Shown: positions 1-12,089 of the stretch, one piece after another | Numbering within the stretch: the stretch's first letter is position 1 | Layout of the letters: each line of letters opens with the position of its first letter | Assembly (NCBI RefSeq): GCF_029227915.1 | Contig: NC_079875.1 | Coordinates: forward strand, 40,445,201 to 40,509,200 | DNA: 64,000 nt | Origin: Hydractinia symbiolongicarpus | Taxonomy: Eukaryota; Cnidaria; Hydrozoa; Anthoathecata; Hydractiniidae | Direction: 5' to 3' | Translations under genes and position numbers: made by a program | The notes under the pieces: model-generated | Databases searched by the model: none | What the model was told of the DNA's origin: nothing | What the model saw: the letters and a program-made list of their open reading frames with translations, nothing else

Positions 1-57
1 TTTAACTATGAAACGATTGACTGTGGGACGTAATAGAGCTAACTTTGGACTGTCACC

Positions 58-75
58 TGATAAATGTGATAAATG
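58..75 (+). repeat. 9-bp perfect direct repeat inside the monomer
   Basis: TGATAAATG occurs twice with no spacer. The doublet is present in most monomers. Variants include TGATAAAGG, TGATAAAAG, TGAAAAATG and TGATAAATC in the second copy and TGATAAATGC at the join. These variants are good subfamily markers; for example, the GCGATAAAGG form dominates one class after about 35 kb. Confidence 0.85.
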
Positions 76-157
76 AGACAATTGGACTCCAAGAAATAAC
101 ATTCTTGTTAATTTGACGTGATTGCCGGAACTCAGCGATTACACTGGGCACTGTGAT

Positions 158-163
158 AGCGCT
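158..163. other. AGCGCT palindrome, once per monomer
   Basis: AGCGCT (an AfeI/Eco47III recognition sequence) appears at this phase in most monomers. It is lost in some subfamilies: GTAGTGCTTC, for example 2774 onward; ATCGCGCTTC, for example 2398; and GTAGCGTTTC in the class found from 33.7 kb. Cutting here should give a 374-bp ladder, with multimers marking the variant classes. Confidence 0.8.
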
Positions 164-180
164 TCATTTAAAAATTAAGC

Positions 181-200
181 TAAAAAAAGTCATTTTTTTA
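181..200. repeat. A-tract / T-tract inverted repeat (dyad)
   Basis: TAAAAAAA and TTTTTTTA flank a four-base centre, giving an imperfect palindrome of 20 bp that recurs in most monomers. The run lengths vary by one to three bases, which accounts for much of the monomer length variation. One widespread class (for example 1680-1700) has GTAAG in place of GTCAT in the centre; the class from 33.7 kb has AATAAGTCATTCTTTA and no longer has the long arms. Such A-tracts bend DNA and are common in satellites. Any protein-binding role is unproven. Confidence 0.8.
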
Positions 201-226
201 CTGTGGGACCTATCCTAGCCGTTATC

Positions 227-232
227 GCGCGC
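227..232. other. GCGCGC core, once per monomer
   Basis: An alternating CG core (a BssHII recognition sequence) sits in the sequence TATCGCGCGCTGA or, in a second allele, TTAGCGCGCGTTGA. The two alleles tag different subfamilies. Variants such as TATCCTGCCGTGA (3590, 5465, 13670), TATCTCGCGCTGA (about 6211) and GTTATCGCGGGCTGA (28611, 30857, 31231) have lost the site and mark related blocks. Confidence 0.8.
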
Positions 233-1507
233 TGAAGAAATAGCGACAGTTTCAAAAACTACATTTCATTGACTTTCTAACGGTGTCAGACCGTTTGAGT
301 TTTAACGGCTGTGTCACATATTCGTACCAACATGTATATAGCGATATTTTTTTGATATTACTAGGTTGCATCGCTTTTAACAATGAAACGTTGACTGTGG
401 GACTGAATTGCACTAACTTTGGACTGTGACCTGATAAATGTGATAAATGAGACAATTCGATTCTAAGAAATAACATTCTTGTTAATTTGACGTGATTGCC
501 GGAACTCAGCGATTACACTGGGCACTGTGGTAGCGCTTCATTTAAAAATTAAGATAAAAAAAAGTCATTTTTTTATTGTGGGACCAATCCTAGCCGTTAT
601 TGCGCGCTAAAGAAGTAGCGACAGTTTCAAGAACTACATTTCATTGACTTTCTAACAGTGTCAGTCCCTTTGAGTTACAACGGTTGGGTCACATATTCGT
701 ACCAACATGTATTTAGCGATATTGTTCTGATATTACTAGGTTGCATCGCTTTTAACTATGAAACGATTGACTGTGGGACTTAATTGAGCTAAAATTGGAC
801 TGTGACCTGATAAATGTGATAAATAAGACAATTGGACTCCAAGAAATAACATTCTTGTTATTTTGACGTGGTTGTCGGAATTCAACGATTACATTGGGCA
901 CTGTGGTAGCGCTTCATTTAAAAATTAAGCTAAAAAAAGTCATTTTTTTACTGTGGGACCTATCCTAGCCGTTATCGCGCGCTGAAGAAATAGCGACAGT
1001 TTCAAAAACTACATTTCATTGACTTTCTAACAGTGTCAGTCCCTTTGAGTTACAACGGTTGGGTCACATATTCGTACCAACATGTATTTAGCGATATTGT
1101 TCTGATATTACTAGGTTGCATCGCTTTTAACTATGAAACGATTGACTGTGGGACTTAATTGAACTAACTTTGGACTGTCACCTGATAAATGTGATAAATC
1201 AGACAATTGGACTCCAAGAAATAACATTCTTGTTAATTTGACGTGATTGCCGGAACTCAGCGATTACACTGGGCACTGTGGTAGCGCTTCATTTAAAAAT
1301 TAAGATAAAAAAAGTCATTTTTTTATTGTGGGACCAATCCTAGCCGTTATTGCGCGCTAAAGAAGTAGCGACAGTTTCAAGAACTACATTTCATTGACTT
1401 TCTAACGGTGTCAGTCCGCTTGAGTTACAACGGTTGGGTCACATATTCGTACCAACATGTATTTAGCGATATTTTTCTGATATTACTAGGTTGCATCGCT
1501 TTTAACT

Positions 1508-1877
1508 ATGAAACGATTGACTGTGGGACTTAATTGAGCTAACTTTGGACTGTCACCTGATAAATGTGATAAAGGAGACAATTGGACTCCAAGAAAAAAC
1601 ATTCTTCTTAATTTGACATGATTGCCGAAACTCAGCGATTACACTGGGCTCTGCGGTAGCGCTTCATTTAAAAATTATGATAAAAAAAGTAAGTTTTTTA
1701 TTGTGGGACCAATCTTAACCATTTTCGCGCGCTGAGGAAATAGCGACAGTTTCAAAAACTACATTTCATTGACTTTCCAACGGTGTCAGTCTGTTTGAGT
1801 TTCAACGGTTGTGTCACGTATTCGTACTGTATTTAGCGATATTTTTTTGATATTACTAGGTTGCATCGCTTTTAACA
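1508..1877 (+). repeat. Monomer of the 5-bp deletion subfamily (370 bp)
   Basis: This unit reads GTACTGTATTT at about 1824-1834 where other monomers read GTACCAACATGTATTT, a loss of 5 bp. The change is linked to GTCACGTATTC in place of GTCACATATTC and to GAGTTTCAACGG and GACTTTCCAACGG. The same linked set recurs in monomers whose GAGTTTC segment lies near 1797, 6658, 7774, 10010, 11875, 14490, 15607, 16349, 20458 and 23450. I saw none after 23.6 kb. Shared linked changes mean one ancestral deletion spread by array turnover. Confidence 0.85.
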
Positions 1878-2012
1878 ATGAAACGTTGACTGTGGGACTT
1901 AATTGAACTAACTTTGGACTGTGACCTGATAAATGTGATAAATGAGACAATTGGACTCCAAGAAATAACATTCTTCTTAATTTGACGTGATTGCCGGAAC
2001 TCAGCGATTACA

Positions 2013-3882
2013 CTGGACTCTGTGGTAGCGCTTCATTTAAGAATTAAGATAAAAAAGTCATTTTTTATTGTGGGACCAATCCTAGCCGTTATTGCGCGCT
2101 GAAGAAAAAGCGACAGTTTCAAAAACTACATTTCATTGACTTTCTAACAGTGTCAGTCCCTTTGAGTTACAACGGTTGGGTCACATATTCGTACCAACAT
2201 GTATTTAGCGATATTGTTCTGATATTACTAGGTTGCATCGCTTTTAACTATGAAACGATTGACTGTGGGACTAAATGGAGCTAACTTTGGACTGTGACCT
2301 GATAAATGTGATAAATGAGACAATTGGACTCCAAGAAATAACATTCTTCTAAATTATACGTGATTGCCGGAACTCAGCGTTTACACTGGGCACTGTGATC
2401 GCGCTTCATTTAAAAATTAAGCTAAAAAAAGTCATTTTTTTACTGTAGGACCTATCCTAGCCGTTATCGCGCGCTGAAGAAATAGCGACAGTTTCAAAAA
2501 CTACATTTCATTGGCTTTTTAACGGTGTCAGTCCGTTTGAGTTACAACGATTGGGTCACATATTCGTACCAATATGTATTTAGCGATATTTTTCTGATAT
2601 TACTAGGTTGCATCGCTTTTAACAATGAAACGATTGACTGTGGGACTTAATTGAGCTAACTTTGGACTGTGACCTGATAAATGTGATAAATGAGACAATT
2701 GGACTCCAAGAAATAACATTCTTGCTAACTTGACGTGATTGCCGGAACTCAGCGATTACACTGGGCACTGTGGTAGTGCTTCATTTAAAAATTTGGCTAA
2801 AAAAAGTCATTTTTTTACTGTGGGACTTATCCTAGCCGTTAGCGCGCGTTGGAGAAAAAGCGACAGTTTCAAAAACTACATTTCATTGACTTTCTAACGG
2901 TGTCAGTCCGTTTGAGTTACAACGGTTGGGTCACATATTCGTACCAACATGTATTTAGCGATATTTTTTGATATTACTAGGTTGCATTGCTTTTAACTAT
3001 GAAACGATTGACTGTGGGACTTAATTGAGCTAACTTTGGACTGTGACCTGATAAATGTGATAAATGAGACAATTGGACTCCAAGAAATAACATTCTTGCT
3101 AACTTGACGTGATTGCCGGAACTCAGCGATTACACTGGGCACTGTGGTAGTGCTTCATTTAAAAATTTGGCTAAAAAAAGTCATTTTTTTACTGTGGGAC
3201 TTATCCTAGCCGTTAGCGCGCGTTGGAGAAAAAGCGACAGTTTCAAAAACTACATTTCATTGACTTTCTAACGGTGTCAGTCCGTTTGAGTTACAACGGT
3301 TGGGTCACATATTCGTACCAACATGTATTTAGCGATATTTTTTGATATTACTAGGTTGCATTGCTTTTAACTATGAAACGATTGACTGTGGGACTTAATA
3401 GAGCTAACTTTGGACTGTCACCTGATAAATGTGATAAATGAGACAATTGGACTCCAAGAAATAACATTCTTGTTAGTTTGACGTGATTGCCGGAACTCAG
3501 CGATTTCACTGGGCACTGTGGTAGCGCTTCATTTAAAAATTAACATACAAAAAGTCATTTTTTTATTGTGGGACCAATCCTAGCCATTATCCTGCCGTGA
3601 GGAAATAGCGACAGTTTCAAAAACTACATTTCATTGACTTTCTAACGGTGTCAGTCCGTTTAAGTTTCAACGGTTGTGTCACATATTCATACCAACATGT
3701 ATTTAGCGATATTTTTTTGATATTACTAGGTTGCATCGCTTTTAACTATGAAACGATTGACTGTGGGACTTAATTGAGCTAACTTTGGACTGTCACCTGA
3801 TAAATGTGATAAATGAGACAATTGGACTCCAAGAAATAACATTCTTCTTAATTTGACATGATTGCCGGAACTCAGCGATTAC
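2013..3882 (+). repeat. 5-monomer duplication, copy 1 (offset 1,870 bp)
   Basis: About 2013-2990 aligns with about 3883-4860 at an offset of 1,870 bp (five monomers). Rare shared markers are TTCTAAATTATACGTG, GTGATCGCGCTTC, and GGCTTTTTAACGG. Copy 1 carries an extra monomer (see 2653-3400), so the two copies go out of step after about 3.0 kb and realign one monomer later. Confidence 0.8.
2653..3400 (+). repeat. Single-monomer tandem duplication (2 x 374 bp)
   Basis: 2653-3026 and 3027-3400 are nearly identical. They share the uncommon CTTGCTAACTTGACG (2721 and 3095), GTAGTGCTTC, AAAAATTTGGC and GCGCGTTGGAG. The block near 4592, which otherwise matches this stretch, has only one such monomer, so the second copy arose after the larger duplication. 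Confidence 0.85.
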
Positions 3883-6830
3883 ACTGGACTCTGTGGTAGC
3901 GCTTCATTTAAGAATTAAGATAAAAAAGTCATTTTTTATTGTGGGACCAATCCTAGCCGTTATTGCGCGCTGAAGAAAAAGCGACAGTTTCAAAAACTAC
4001 ATTTCATTGACTTTCTAACAGTGTCAGTCCCTTTGAGTTACAACGGTTGGGTCACATATTCGTACCAACATGTATTTAGCGATATTGTTCTGATATTACT
4101 AGGTTGCATCGCTTTTAACTATGAAACGATTGACTGTGGGACTAAATGGAGCTAACTTTGGACTGTGACCTGATAAATGTGATAAATGAGACAATTGGAC
4201 TCCAAGAAATAACATTCTTCTAAATTATACGTGATTGCCGGAACTCAGCGTTTACACTGGGCACTGTGATCGCGCTTCATTTAAAAATTAAGCTAAAAAA
4301 AGTCATTTTTTTACTGTGGGACCTATCCTAGCCGTTATCGCGCGCTGAAGAAATAGCGACAGTTTCAAAAACTACATTTCATTGGCTTTTTAACGGTGTC
4401 AGTCCGTTTGAGTTACAACGGTTGGGTCACATATTCGTACCAATATGTATTTAGCGATATTTTTCTGATATTACTAGGTTGCATCGCTTTTAACAATGAA
4501 ACGATTGACTGTGGGACTTAATTGAGCTAACTTTGGACTGTGACCTGATAAATGTGATAAATGAGACAATTGGACTCCAAGAAATAACATTCTTGCTAAC
4601 TTGACGTGATTGCCGGAACTCAGCGATTACACTGGGCACTGTGGTAGTGCTTCATTTAAAAATTTGGCTAAAAAAAGTCATTTTTTTACTGTGGGACTTA
4701 TCCTAGCCGTTAGCGCGCGTTGGAGAAAAAGCGACAGTTTCAAAAACTACATTTCATTGACTTTCTAACGGTGTCAGTCCGTTTGAGTTACAACGGTTGG
4801 GTCACATATTCGTACCAACATGTATTTAGCGATATTTTTTTGATATTACTAGGTTGCATTGCTTTTAACTATGAAACGATTGACTGTGGGACTTAATAGA
4901 GCTAACTTTGGACTGTCACCTGATAAATGTGATAAATGAGACAATTGGACTCCAAGAAATAACATTCTTGTTAATTTGACGTGATTGCCGGAACTCAGCG
5001 ATTTCACTGGGCACTGTGGTAGCGCTTCATTTAAAAATTAACATACAAAAAGTCATTTTTTTATTGTGGGACCAATCCTAGCCGTTATAGCGCGCTAAAG
5101 AAATAGCGACAGTTTCAAGAACTACATTTCATTGACTTCCTAACGGTGTCAGTCCGTTTGAGTTGCAACGGTTGGGTCACATATTCGTACCAACATATAT
5201 TTAGCGATATTTTTCGGATATTACTAGGTTGCATCGCTTTTAACTATGAAACGATTGACTGTGGGACTTAATTGAGCTAACTTTGGACTGTCACCTGATA
5301 AATGTGATAAAAGAGACAATTGGACTCCAAGAAAAAACATTCTTCTTAATTTGACATGATTGTCGAAACTTAGCGACTACACTGTGCTCTGTGGTAGCGC
5401 TTCATTTAAGAATTTTGATAAAAAAAATCATTTTTTTATTGTGGCACCAATCCTAGCCATTATCCTGCCGTGAGGAAATAGCGACAGTTTCAAAAACTAC
5501 ATTTCATTGACTTTCTAACGGTGTCAGTCCGTTTAAGTTTCAACGGTTGTGTCACATATTCATACCAACATGTATTTAGCGATATTTTTCGGATATTACT
5601 AGGTTGCATCGCTTTTAACTATGAAACGATTGACTGTGGGACTTAATTGAGCTAACTTTGGACTGTCACCTGATAAATGTGATAAAAGAGACAATTGGAC
5701 TCCAAGAAAAAACATTCTTCTTAATTTGACATGATTGTCGAAACTTAGCGACTACACTGTGCTCTGTGGTAGCGCTTCATTTAAGAATTTTGATAAAAAA
5801 AATCATTTTTTTATTGTGGCACCAATCCTAGCCATTATCCTGCCGTGAGGAAATAGCGACAGTTTCAAAAACTACATTTCATTGACTTTCTAACGGTGTC
5901 AGTCCGTTTAAGTTTCAACGGTTGTGTCACATATTCATACCAACATGTATTTAGCGATATTTTTTTGATATTACTAGGTTGCATCGCTTTTAACAATGAA
6001 ACGTTGACTGTGGGATTTAATTGAACTAACTTTGGACTGTGACCTGATAAATGTGATAAATGAGACAATTGGACTTCAAGAAATAACATACTTCTTAATT
6101 TGACGTGATTGCCGGAACTCAGCGATTACACTGGGCTCTGTGGTAGCGCTTCATTTGAGAATTAAGATAAAAAAGTCATTTTTTTATTGCGGGACCAACC
6201 CTAGCCATTATCTCGCGCTGAAGAAATAGCGGCAGTTTCAAAAACTACATTTCATTGACTTTCTAACAGTGTCAGTCCCTTTGAGTTACAACGGTTGGGT
6301 CACATATTCGTACCAACATGTATTTAGCGATATTGTTCTGATATTACTAGGCTGCATCGCTTTTAACTATGAAACGATTGACTGTGGGACTTAATTGAGC
6401 TAACTTTGGACTGTCACCTGATAAATGTGATAAATCAGACAATTGGACTCCAAGAAATAACATTCTTGTTAATTTGACGTGATTGCCGAAACTCAGCGAT
6501 TACACTGGGCTCTGCGGTAGCGCTTCATTTAAGAATTATGATAAAAAAAGTAAGTTTTTTATTGTGGGACCAATCTTAACCATTATCGCGCGCTGAGGAA
6601 ATAGCGACAGTTTCAAAAACTACATTTCATTGACTTTCCAACGGTGTCAGTCCGTTTGAGTTTCAACGGTTGTGTCACGTATTCGTACTGTATTTAGCGA
6701 TATTTTTTTGATATTACTAGGTTGCATCGCTTTTAACAATGAAACGTTGACTGTGGGATTTAATTGAACTAACTTTGGACTGTGACCTGATAAATGTGAT
6801 AAATGAGACAATTGGACTCCAAGAAATAAC
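3883..6830 (+). repeat. Long dispersed block, copy A
   Basis: This stretch matches 12090 onward at an offset of exactly 8,207 bp (about 22 monomers); for example, CGGATATTAC occurs at 5215 and 13422. Shared rare markers are AACATATATTTAGCG, TTTTTCGGATATT, GATTGTCGAAACTTAGCGAC and ATCCTGCCGTGAGG. Copy A contains an extra monomer: the CGGATATT unit is repeated at 5215 and 5590 (375 bp apart). After that the offset becomes 7,832 bp (6647 versus 14479). Confidence 0.8.
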
Positions 6831-8740
6831 ATTCTTGTTAATTTGACGTGATTGCCGGAACTCAGCGATTACACTGGACTCTGTAGTAGCGCTTCATTTA
6901 AGAATTAAGATAAAAAAGTCATTTTTTATTGTGGGACCAATCCTAGCCGTTATTGCGCGCTGAAGAAAAAGCGACAGTTTCAAAAACTACATTTCATTGG
7001 CTTTCTAACGGTGTCAGTCCGTTTGAGTTACAACGGTTGGGTCACATATTCGTACCAATATGTATTTAGCGATATTTTTCTGATATTACTAGGTTGCATC
7101 GCTTTTAACAATGAAACGATTGACTGTGGGACTTAATTGAGCTAACTTTGGACTGTGACCTGATAAATGTGATAAATGAGACAATTGGACTCCAAGAAAT
7201 AACATTCTTGCTAACTTGACGTGATTGCCGGAACTCAGCGATTACACTGGGCACTGTGGTAGTGCTTCATTTACAAATTTGGCTAAAAAAAGCCATTTTT
7301 TTACTGTGGGACTTATCCTAGCCGTTAGCGCGCGTTGGAGAAAAAGCGACAGTTTCAAAAACTACATTTCATTGACTTTCTAACGGTGTCAGTCCGTTTG
7401 AGTTACAACGGTTGGGTCACATATTCGTACCAACATGTATTTAGCGATATTTTTTTGATATTACTAGGTTGCATTGCTTTTAACTATGAAACGATTGACT
7501 GTGGGACTTAATAGAGCTAACTTTGGACTGTCACCTGATAAATGTGATAAATGAGACAATTGGACTCCAAGAAATAACATTCTTTTTAATTTGACGTGAT
7601 TGCCGGAACTCAGCGATTACACTGGGCTCTGCGGTAGCGCTTCATTTAAGAATTATGATAAAAAAGTAAGTTTTTTATTGTGGGACCAATCTTAACCATT
7701 ATCGCGCGCTGAGGAAATAGCGACAGTTTCAAAAACTACATTTCATTGACTTTCCAACGGTGTCAGTCCGTTTGAGTTTCAACGGTTGTGTCACGTATTC
7801 GTACTGTATTTAGCGATATTTTTTTGATATTACTAGGTTGCATCGCTTTTAACAATGAAACGTTGACTGTGGGACTTAATTGAACTAACTTTGGACTGTG
7901 ACCTGATAAATGTGATAAATGAGACAATTGGACTCCAAGAAATAACATTCTTCTTAATTTGACGTGATTGCCGGAACTCAGCGATTACACTGGACTCTGT
8001 AGTAGCGCTTCATTTAAGAATTAAGATAAAAAAGTCATTTTTTATTGTGGGACCAATCCTAGCCGTTATTGCGCGCTGAAGAAAAAGCGACAGTTTCAAA
8101 AACTACATTTCATTGGCTTTCTAACGGTGTCAGTCCGTTTGAGTTACAACGGTTGGGTCACATATTCGTACCAATATGTATTTAGCGATATTTTTCTGAT
8201 ATTACTAGGTTGCATCGCTTTTAACAATGAAACGATTGACTGTGGGACTTAATTGAGCTAACTTTGGACTGTGACCTGATAAATGTGATAAATGAGACAA
8301 TTGGACTCCAAGAAATAACATTCTTGCTAACTTGACGTGATTGCCGGAACTCAGCGATTACACTGGGCACTGTGGTAGTGCTTCATTTACAAATTTGGCT
8401 AAAAAAGCCATTTTTTTACTGTGGGACTTATCCTAGCCGTTAGCGCGCGTTGGAGAAAAAGCGACAGTTTCAAAAACTACATTTCATTGACTTTCTAACG
8501 GTGTCAGTCCGTTTGAGTTACAACGGTTGGGTCACATATTCGTACCAACATGTATTTAGCGATATTTTTTTGATATTACTAGGTTGCATTGCTTTTAACT
8601 ATGAAACGATTGACTGTGGGACTTAATAGAGCTAACTTTGGACTGTCACCTGATAAATGTGATAAATGAGACAATTGGACTCCAAGAAATAACATTCTTG
8701 TTAATTTGACGTGATTGCCGGAACTCAGCGATTACACTGG
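6491..8740 (+). repeat. 3-monomer tandem duplication (~1,117 bp x 2)
   Basis: 6491-7607 is followed by a close copy starting at 7608. The offset is 1,117 bp, falling to 1,116 after one A-run loses a base. Each copy contains, in order, a 5-bp-deletion monomer, a TGTAGTAGCGC monomer and a CTTGCTAACTTGACG monomer with the unusual ATTTACAAATTTGGC. Small differences such as GGGATTTAATT (6757) versus GGGACTTAATT (7873) show that some time has passed since duplication. Confidence 0.8.
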
Positions 8741-11700
8741 GCTCTGTGGTAGCGCTTCATTTGAGAATTAAGATAAAAAAGTCATTTTTTTTTGCGGGAC
8801 CAACCCTAGCCATTATCTCGCGCTGAAGAAATAGCGGCAGTTTCAAAAACTACATTTCATTGACTTTCTAACAGTGTCAGTCCCTTTGAGTTACAACGGT
8901 TGGGTCACATATTCGTACCAACATGTATTTAGCGATATTTTTTTGATATTACTAGGTTGCATCGCTTTTAACAATGAAACGTTGACTGTGGGACTTAATT
9001 GAACTAACTTTGGACTGTGACCTGATAAATGTGATAAATGAGACAATTGGACTCCAAGAAATAACATTCTTCTTAATTTGACGTGATTGCCGGAACTCAG
9101 CGATTACACTGGGCTCTGTGGTAGCGCTTCATTTGAGAATTAAGATAAAAAAGTCATTTTTTTATTGCGGGACCAACCCTAGCCATTATCTCGCGCTGAA
9201 GAAATAGCGGCAGTTTCAAAAACTACATTTCATTGACTTTCTAACAGTGTCAGTCCCTTTGAGTTACAACGGTTGGGTCACATATTCGTACCAACATGTA
9301 TTTAGCGATATTGCTCTGATATTACTAGGTTGCATCGCTTTTAACTATGAAACGATTGACTGTGGGACTTAATTGAACTAACTTTGGACTGTCACCTGAT
9401 AAATGTGATAAATCAGACAATTGGACTCCAAGAAATAACATTCTTGTTAATTTGACGTGATTGCCGGAACTCAGCGATTACACTGGGCACTGTGGTAGCG
9501 CTTCATTTAAAAATTAAGATAAAAAAGTCATTTTTTTATTGTGGGACCAATCCTAGGCGTTATTGCGCGCTAAAGAAGTAGCGACAGTTTCAAGAACTAC
9601 ATTTCATTGACTTTCTAACGGTGTCAGTCCGTTTGAGTTACAACGGTTGGGTCACATATTCGTACCAACATGTATTTAGCGATATTTTTCTGATATTACT
9701 AGGTTGCATCGCTTTTAACTATGAAACGATTGACTGTGGGACTTAAATGAGCTAACTTTGGACTGTCACCTGATAAATGTGATAAAGGAGACAATTGGAC
9801 TCCAAGAAAAAACATTCTTCTTAATTTGACATGATTGCCGAAACTCAGCGATTACACTGGGCTCTGCGGTAGCGCTTCATTTAAGAATTATGATAAAAAA
9901 AGTAAGTTTTTTATTGTGGGACCAATCTTAACCATTATCGCGCGCTGAGGAAATAGCGACAGTTTCAAAAACTACATTTCATTGACTTTCCAACGGTGTC
10001 AGTCCGTTTGAGTTTCAACGGTTGTGTCACGTATTCGTACTGTATTTAGCGATATTTTTTTGATATTACTAGGTTGCATCGCTTTTAACAATGAAACGTT
10101 GACTGTGGGACTTAATTGAACTAACTTTGGACTGTGACCTGATAAATGTGATAAATGAGACAATTGGACTCCAAGAAATAACATTCTTCTTAATTTGACG
10201 TGATTGCCGGAACTCAGCGATTACACTGGACTCTGTGGTAGCGCTTCATTTAAGAATTAAGATAAAAAAGTCATTTTTCATTGTGGGACAAATCCTAGCC
10301 GTTATTGCGCGCTGAAGAAAAAGCGACAGTTTCAAAAACTACATTTCATTGACTTTCTAACAGTGTCAGTCCCTTTGAGTTACAACGGTTGGGTCACATA
10401 TTCGTACCAACATGTATTTAGCGATATTGTTCTGATATTACTAGGTTGCATCGCTTTTAACTATGAAACGATTGACTGTGGAACTAAATGGAGCTAACTT
10501 TGGACTGTGACCTGATAAATGTGATAAATGAGACAATTGGACTCCAAGAAATAACATTCTTCTAAATTTGATGTGATTGCCGGAACTCAGCGTTTACACT
10601 GGGCACTGTGATCGCGCTTCATTTAAAAATTAAGCTAAAAAAGTCATTTTTTATTGTGGGACCAATCCTAGCCGTTATTGCGCGTTGAAGAAAAAGCGAC
10701 AGTTTCAAAAACTACATTTCATTGACTTTCTAACAGTGTCAGTCCCTTTCAGTTACAACGGTTGGGTCACATATTCGTACCAACATGTATTTAGCGATAT
10801 TGTTCTGATATTACTAGGTTGCATCGCTTTTAACTATGAAACGATTGACTGTGAAACTAAATGGAGCTAACTTTGGACTGTGACCTGATAAATGTGATAA
10901 ATGAGACAATTGGACTCCAAGAAATAACATTCTTCTAAATTATACGTGATTGCCGGAACTCAGCGTTTACACTGGGCACTGTGATCGCGCTTCATTTAAA
11001 AATTAAGCTAAAAAAAGTCATTTTTTTACTGTGGGACCTATCCTAGCCGTTATCGCGCGCTGAAGAAATAGCGACAGTTTCAAAAACTACATTTCATTGG
11101 CTTTCTAACGGTGTCAGTCCGTTTGAGTTACAACGGTTGGGTCACATATTCGTACCAATATGTATTTAGCGATATTTTTCTGATATTACTAGGTTGCATC
11201 GCTTTTAACAATAAAACGATTGACTGTGGGACTTAATTGAGCTAACTTTGGACTGTGACCTGATAAATGTGATAAATGAGACAATTGGACTCCAAGAAAT
11301 AACATTCTTGCTAACTTGACGTGATTGCCGGAACTCAGCGATTACACTGGGCACTGTGGTAGTGCTTCATTTAAAAATTTGGCTAAAAAAAGTCATTTTT
11401 TTACTGTGGGACTTATCCTAGCCGTTAGCGCGCGTTGGAGAAAAAGCGACAGTTTCAAGAACTACATTTCATTGACTTTCTAACGGTGTCAGTCCGTTTG
11501 AGTTACAACGGTTGGGTCACATATTCGTACCAACATGTATTTAGCGATATTTTTCTGATATTACTAGGTTGCATCGCTTTTAACTATGAAACGATTGACT
11601 GTGGGACTTAATTGAGCTAACTTTGGACTGTCACCTGATAAATGTGAAAAATGAGACAATTGGACTCCAAGAAAAAACATTCTTCTTAATTTGACATGAT

Positions 11701-12089
11701 TGCCGAAACTCAGCGATTACACTGGGCTCTGCGGTAGCGCTTCATTTAAGAATTTTGATAAAAAAAGTAAGTTTTTTATTGTGGGACCAATCTTAACCAT
11801 TATCGCGCGCTGAGGAAATAGCGACAGTTTAAAAAACTACATTTCATTGACTTTCCAACGGTGTCAGTCCGTTTGAGTTTCAACGGTTGTGTCACGTATT
11901 CGTACTGTATTTAGCGATATTTTTTTGATATTACTAGGTTGCATCGCTTTTAACAATGAAACGTTGACTGTGGGACTTAATTGAACTAACTTTGGACTGT
12001 GACCTGATAAATGTGATAAATGAGACAATTGGACTCCAAGAAATAACATTCTTCTTAATTTGACGTGATTGCCGGAACTCAGCGATTAC
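8741..12089 (+). repeat. Mosaic satellite, no gene
   Basis: Nine monomers of mixed class. Two successive units (about 8760 and 9130) share TTTGAGAATTAAG with GCGGGACCAACCC and GCGGCAG, a one-monomer duplication. 9990-10184 and 11855-12049 are 5-bp-deletion monomers. 10600-11300 carries TAAATTTGATGTG or TAAATTATACGTG variants with ATCGCGCTTC. I see no higher-order period of more than two copies. Confidence 0.7.

Larger units (their letters stand above)
8..382 (+). repeat. Reference monomer, 375 bp
   Basis: A complete monomer chosen for describing landmarks; the phase is arbitrary. In order: ATGAAACG anchor (8); ACTGTGGGAC (21); a 9-bp direct repeat (58-75); GCCGGAACTC with a CCGG site (124); an AGCGCT site (158-163); an A-tract/T-tract dyad (181-200); a second ACTGTGGGAC (200); GCGCGC (227-232); a CAGTTTCAAAAACTAC block (about 247); GTGTCAGACCG, usually GTGTCAGTCCG elsewhere (283-293); ATTCGTACCAACATG (320-334); and GATATTACTAGGTTGC near the end. 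Most array variation falls in a few segments: the bases after the first ACTGTGGGAC, the A/T runs, the segment before GCGCGC, GAGTTAC versus GAGTTTC, and the TCTGATATTACTAGG stretch. The next three starts (383, 758, 1133) are each exactly 375 bp apart. Confidence 0.95.
1..2012 (+). repeat. Near-uniform monomer run at the left edge
   Basis: The first monomers keep a strict 375-bp spacing (8, 383, 758, 1133, 1508). The fifth is 370 bp because of the 5-bp deletion. The units alternate between GAGTTACAACGGTTGGG and GAGTTTTAACGG or GAGTTTCAACGGTTGTG types. I see no clear multi-monomer period here. There is no gene. Confidence 0.75.

Noticed and set aside
181-200. Rho-independent terminator or Pol III terminator at the T-run.
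   Set aside because: The stem is only A-T pairs and no gene lies upstream; the T-run is part of the dyad of every monomer.
8-382. Monomer as a true dimer of two ~187-bp halves.
   Set aside because: Apart from ACTGTGGGA at a 179-bp lag, the two halves do not align by eye over any useful length.
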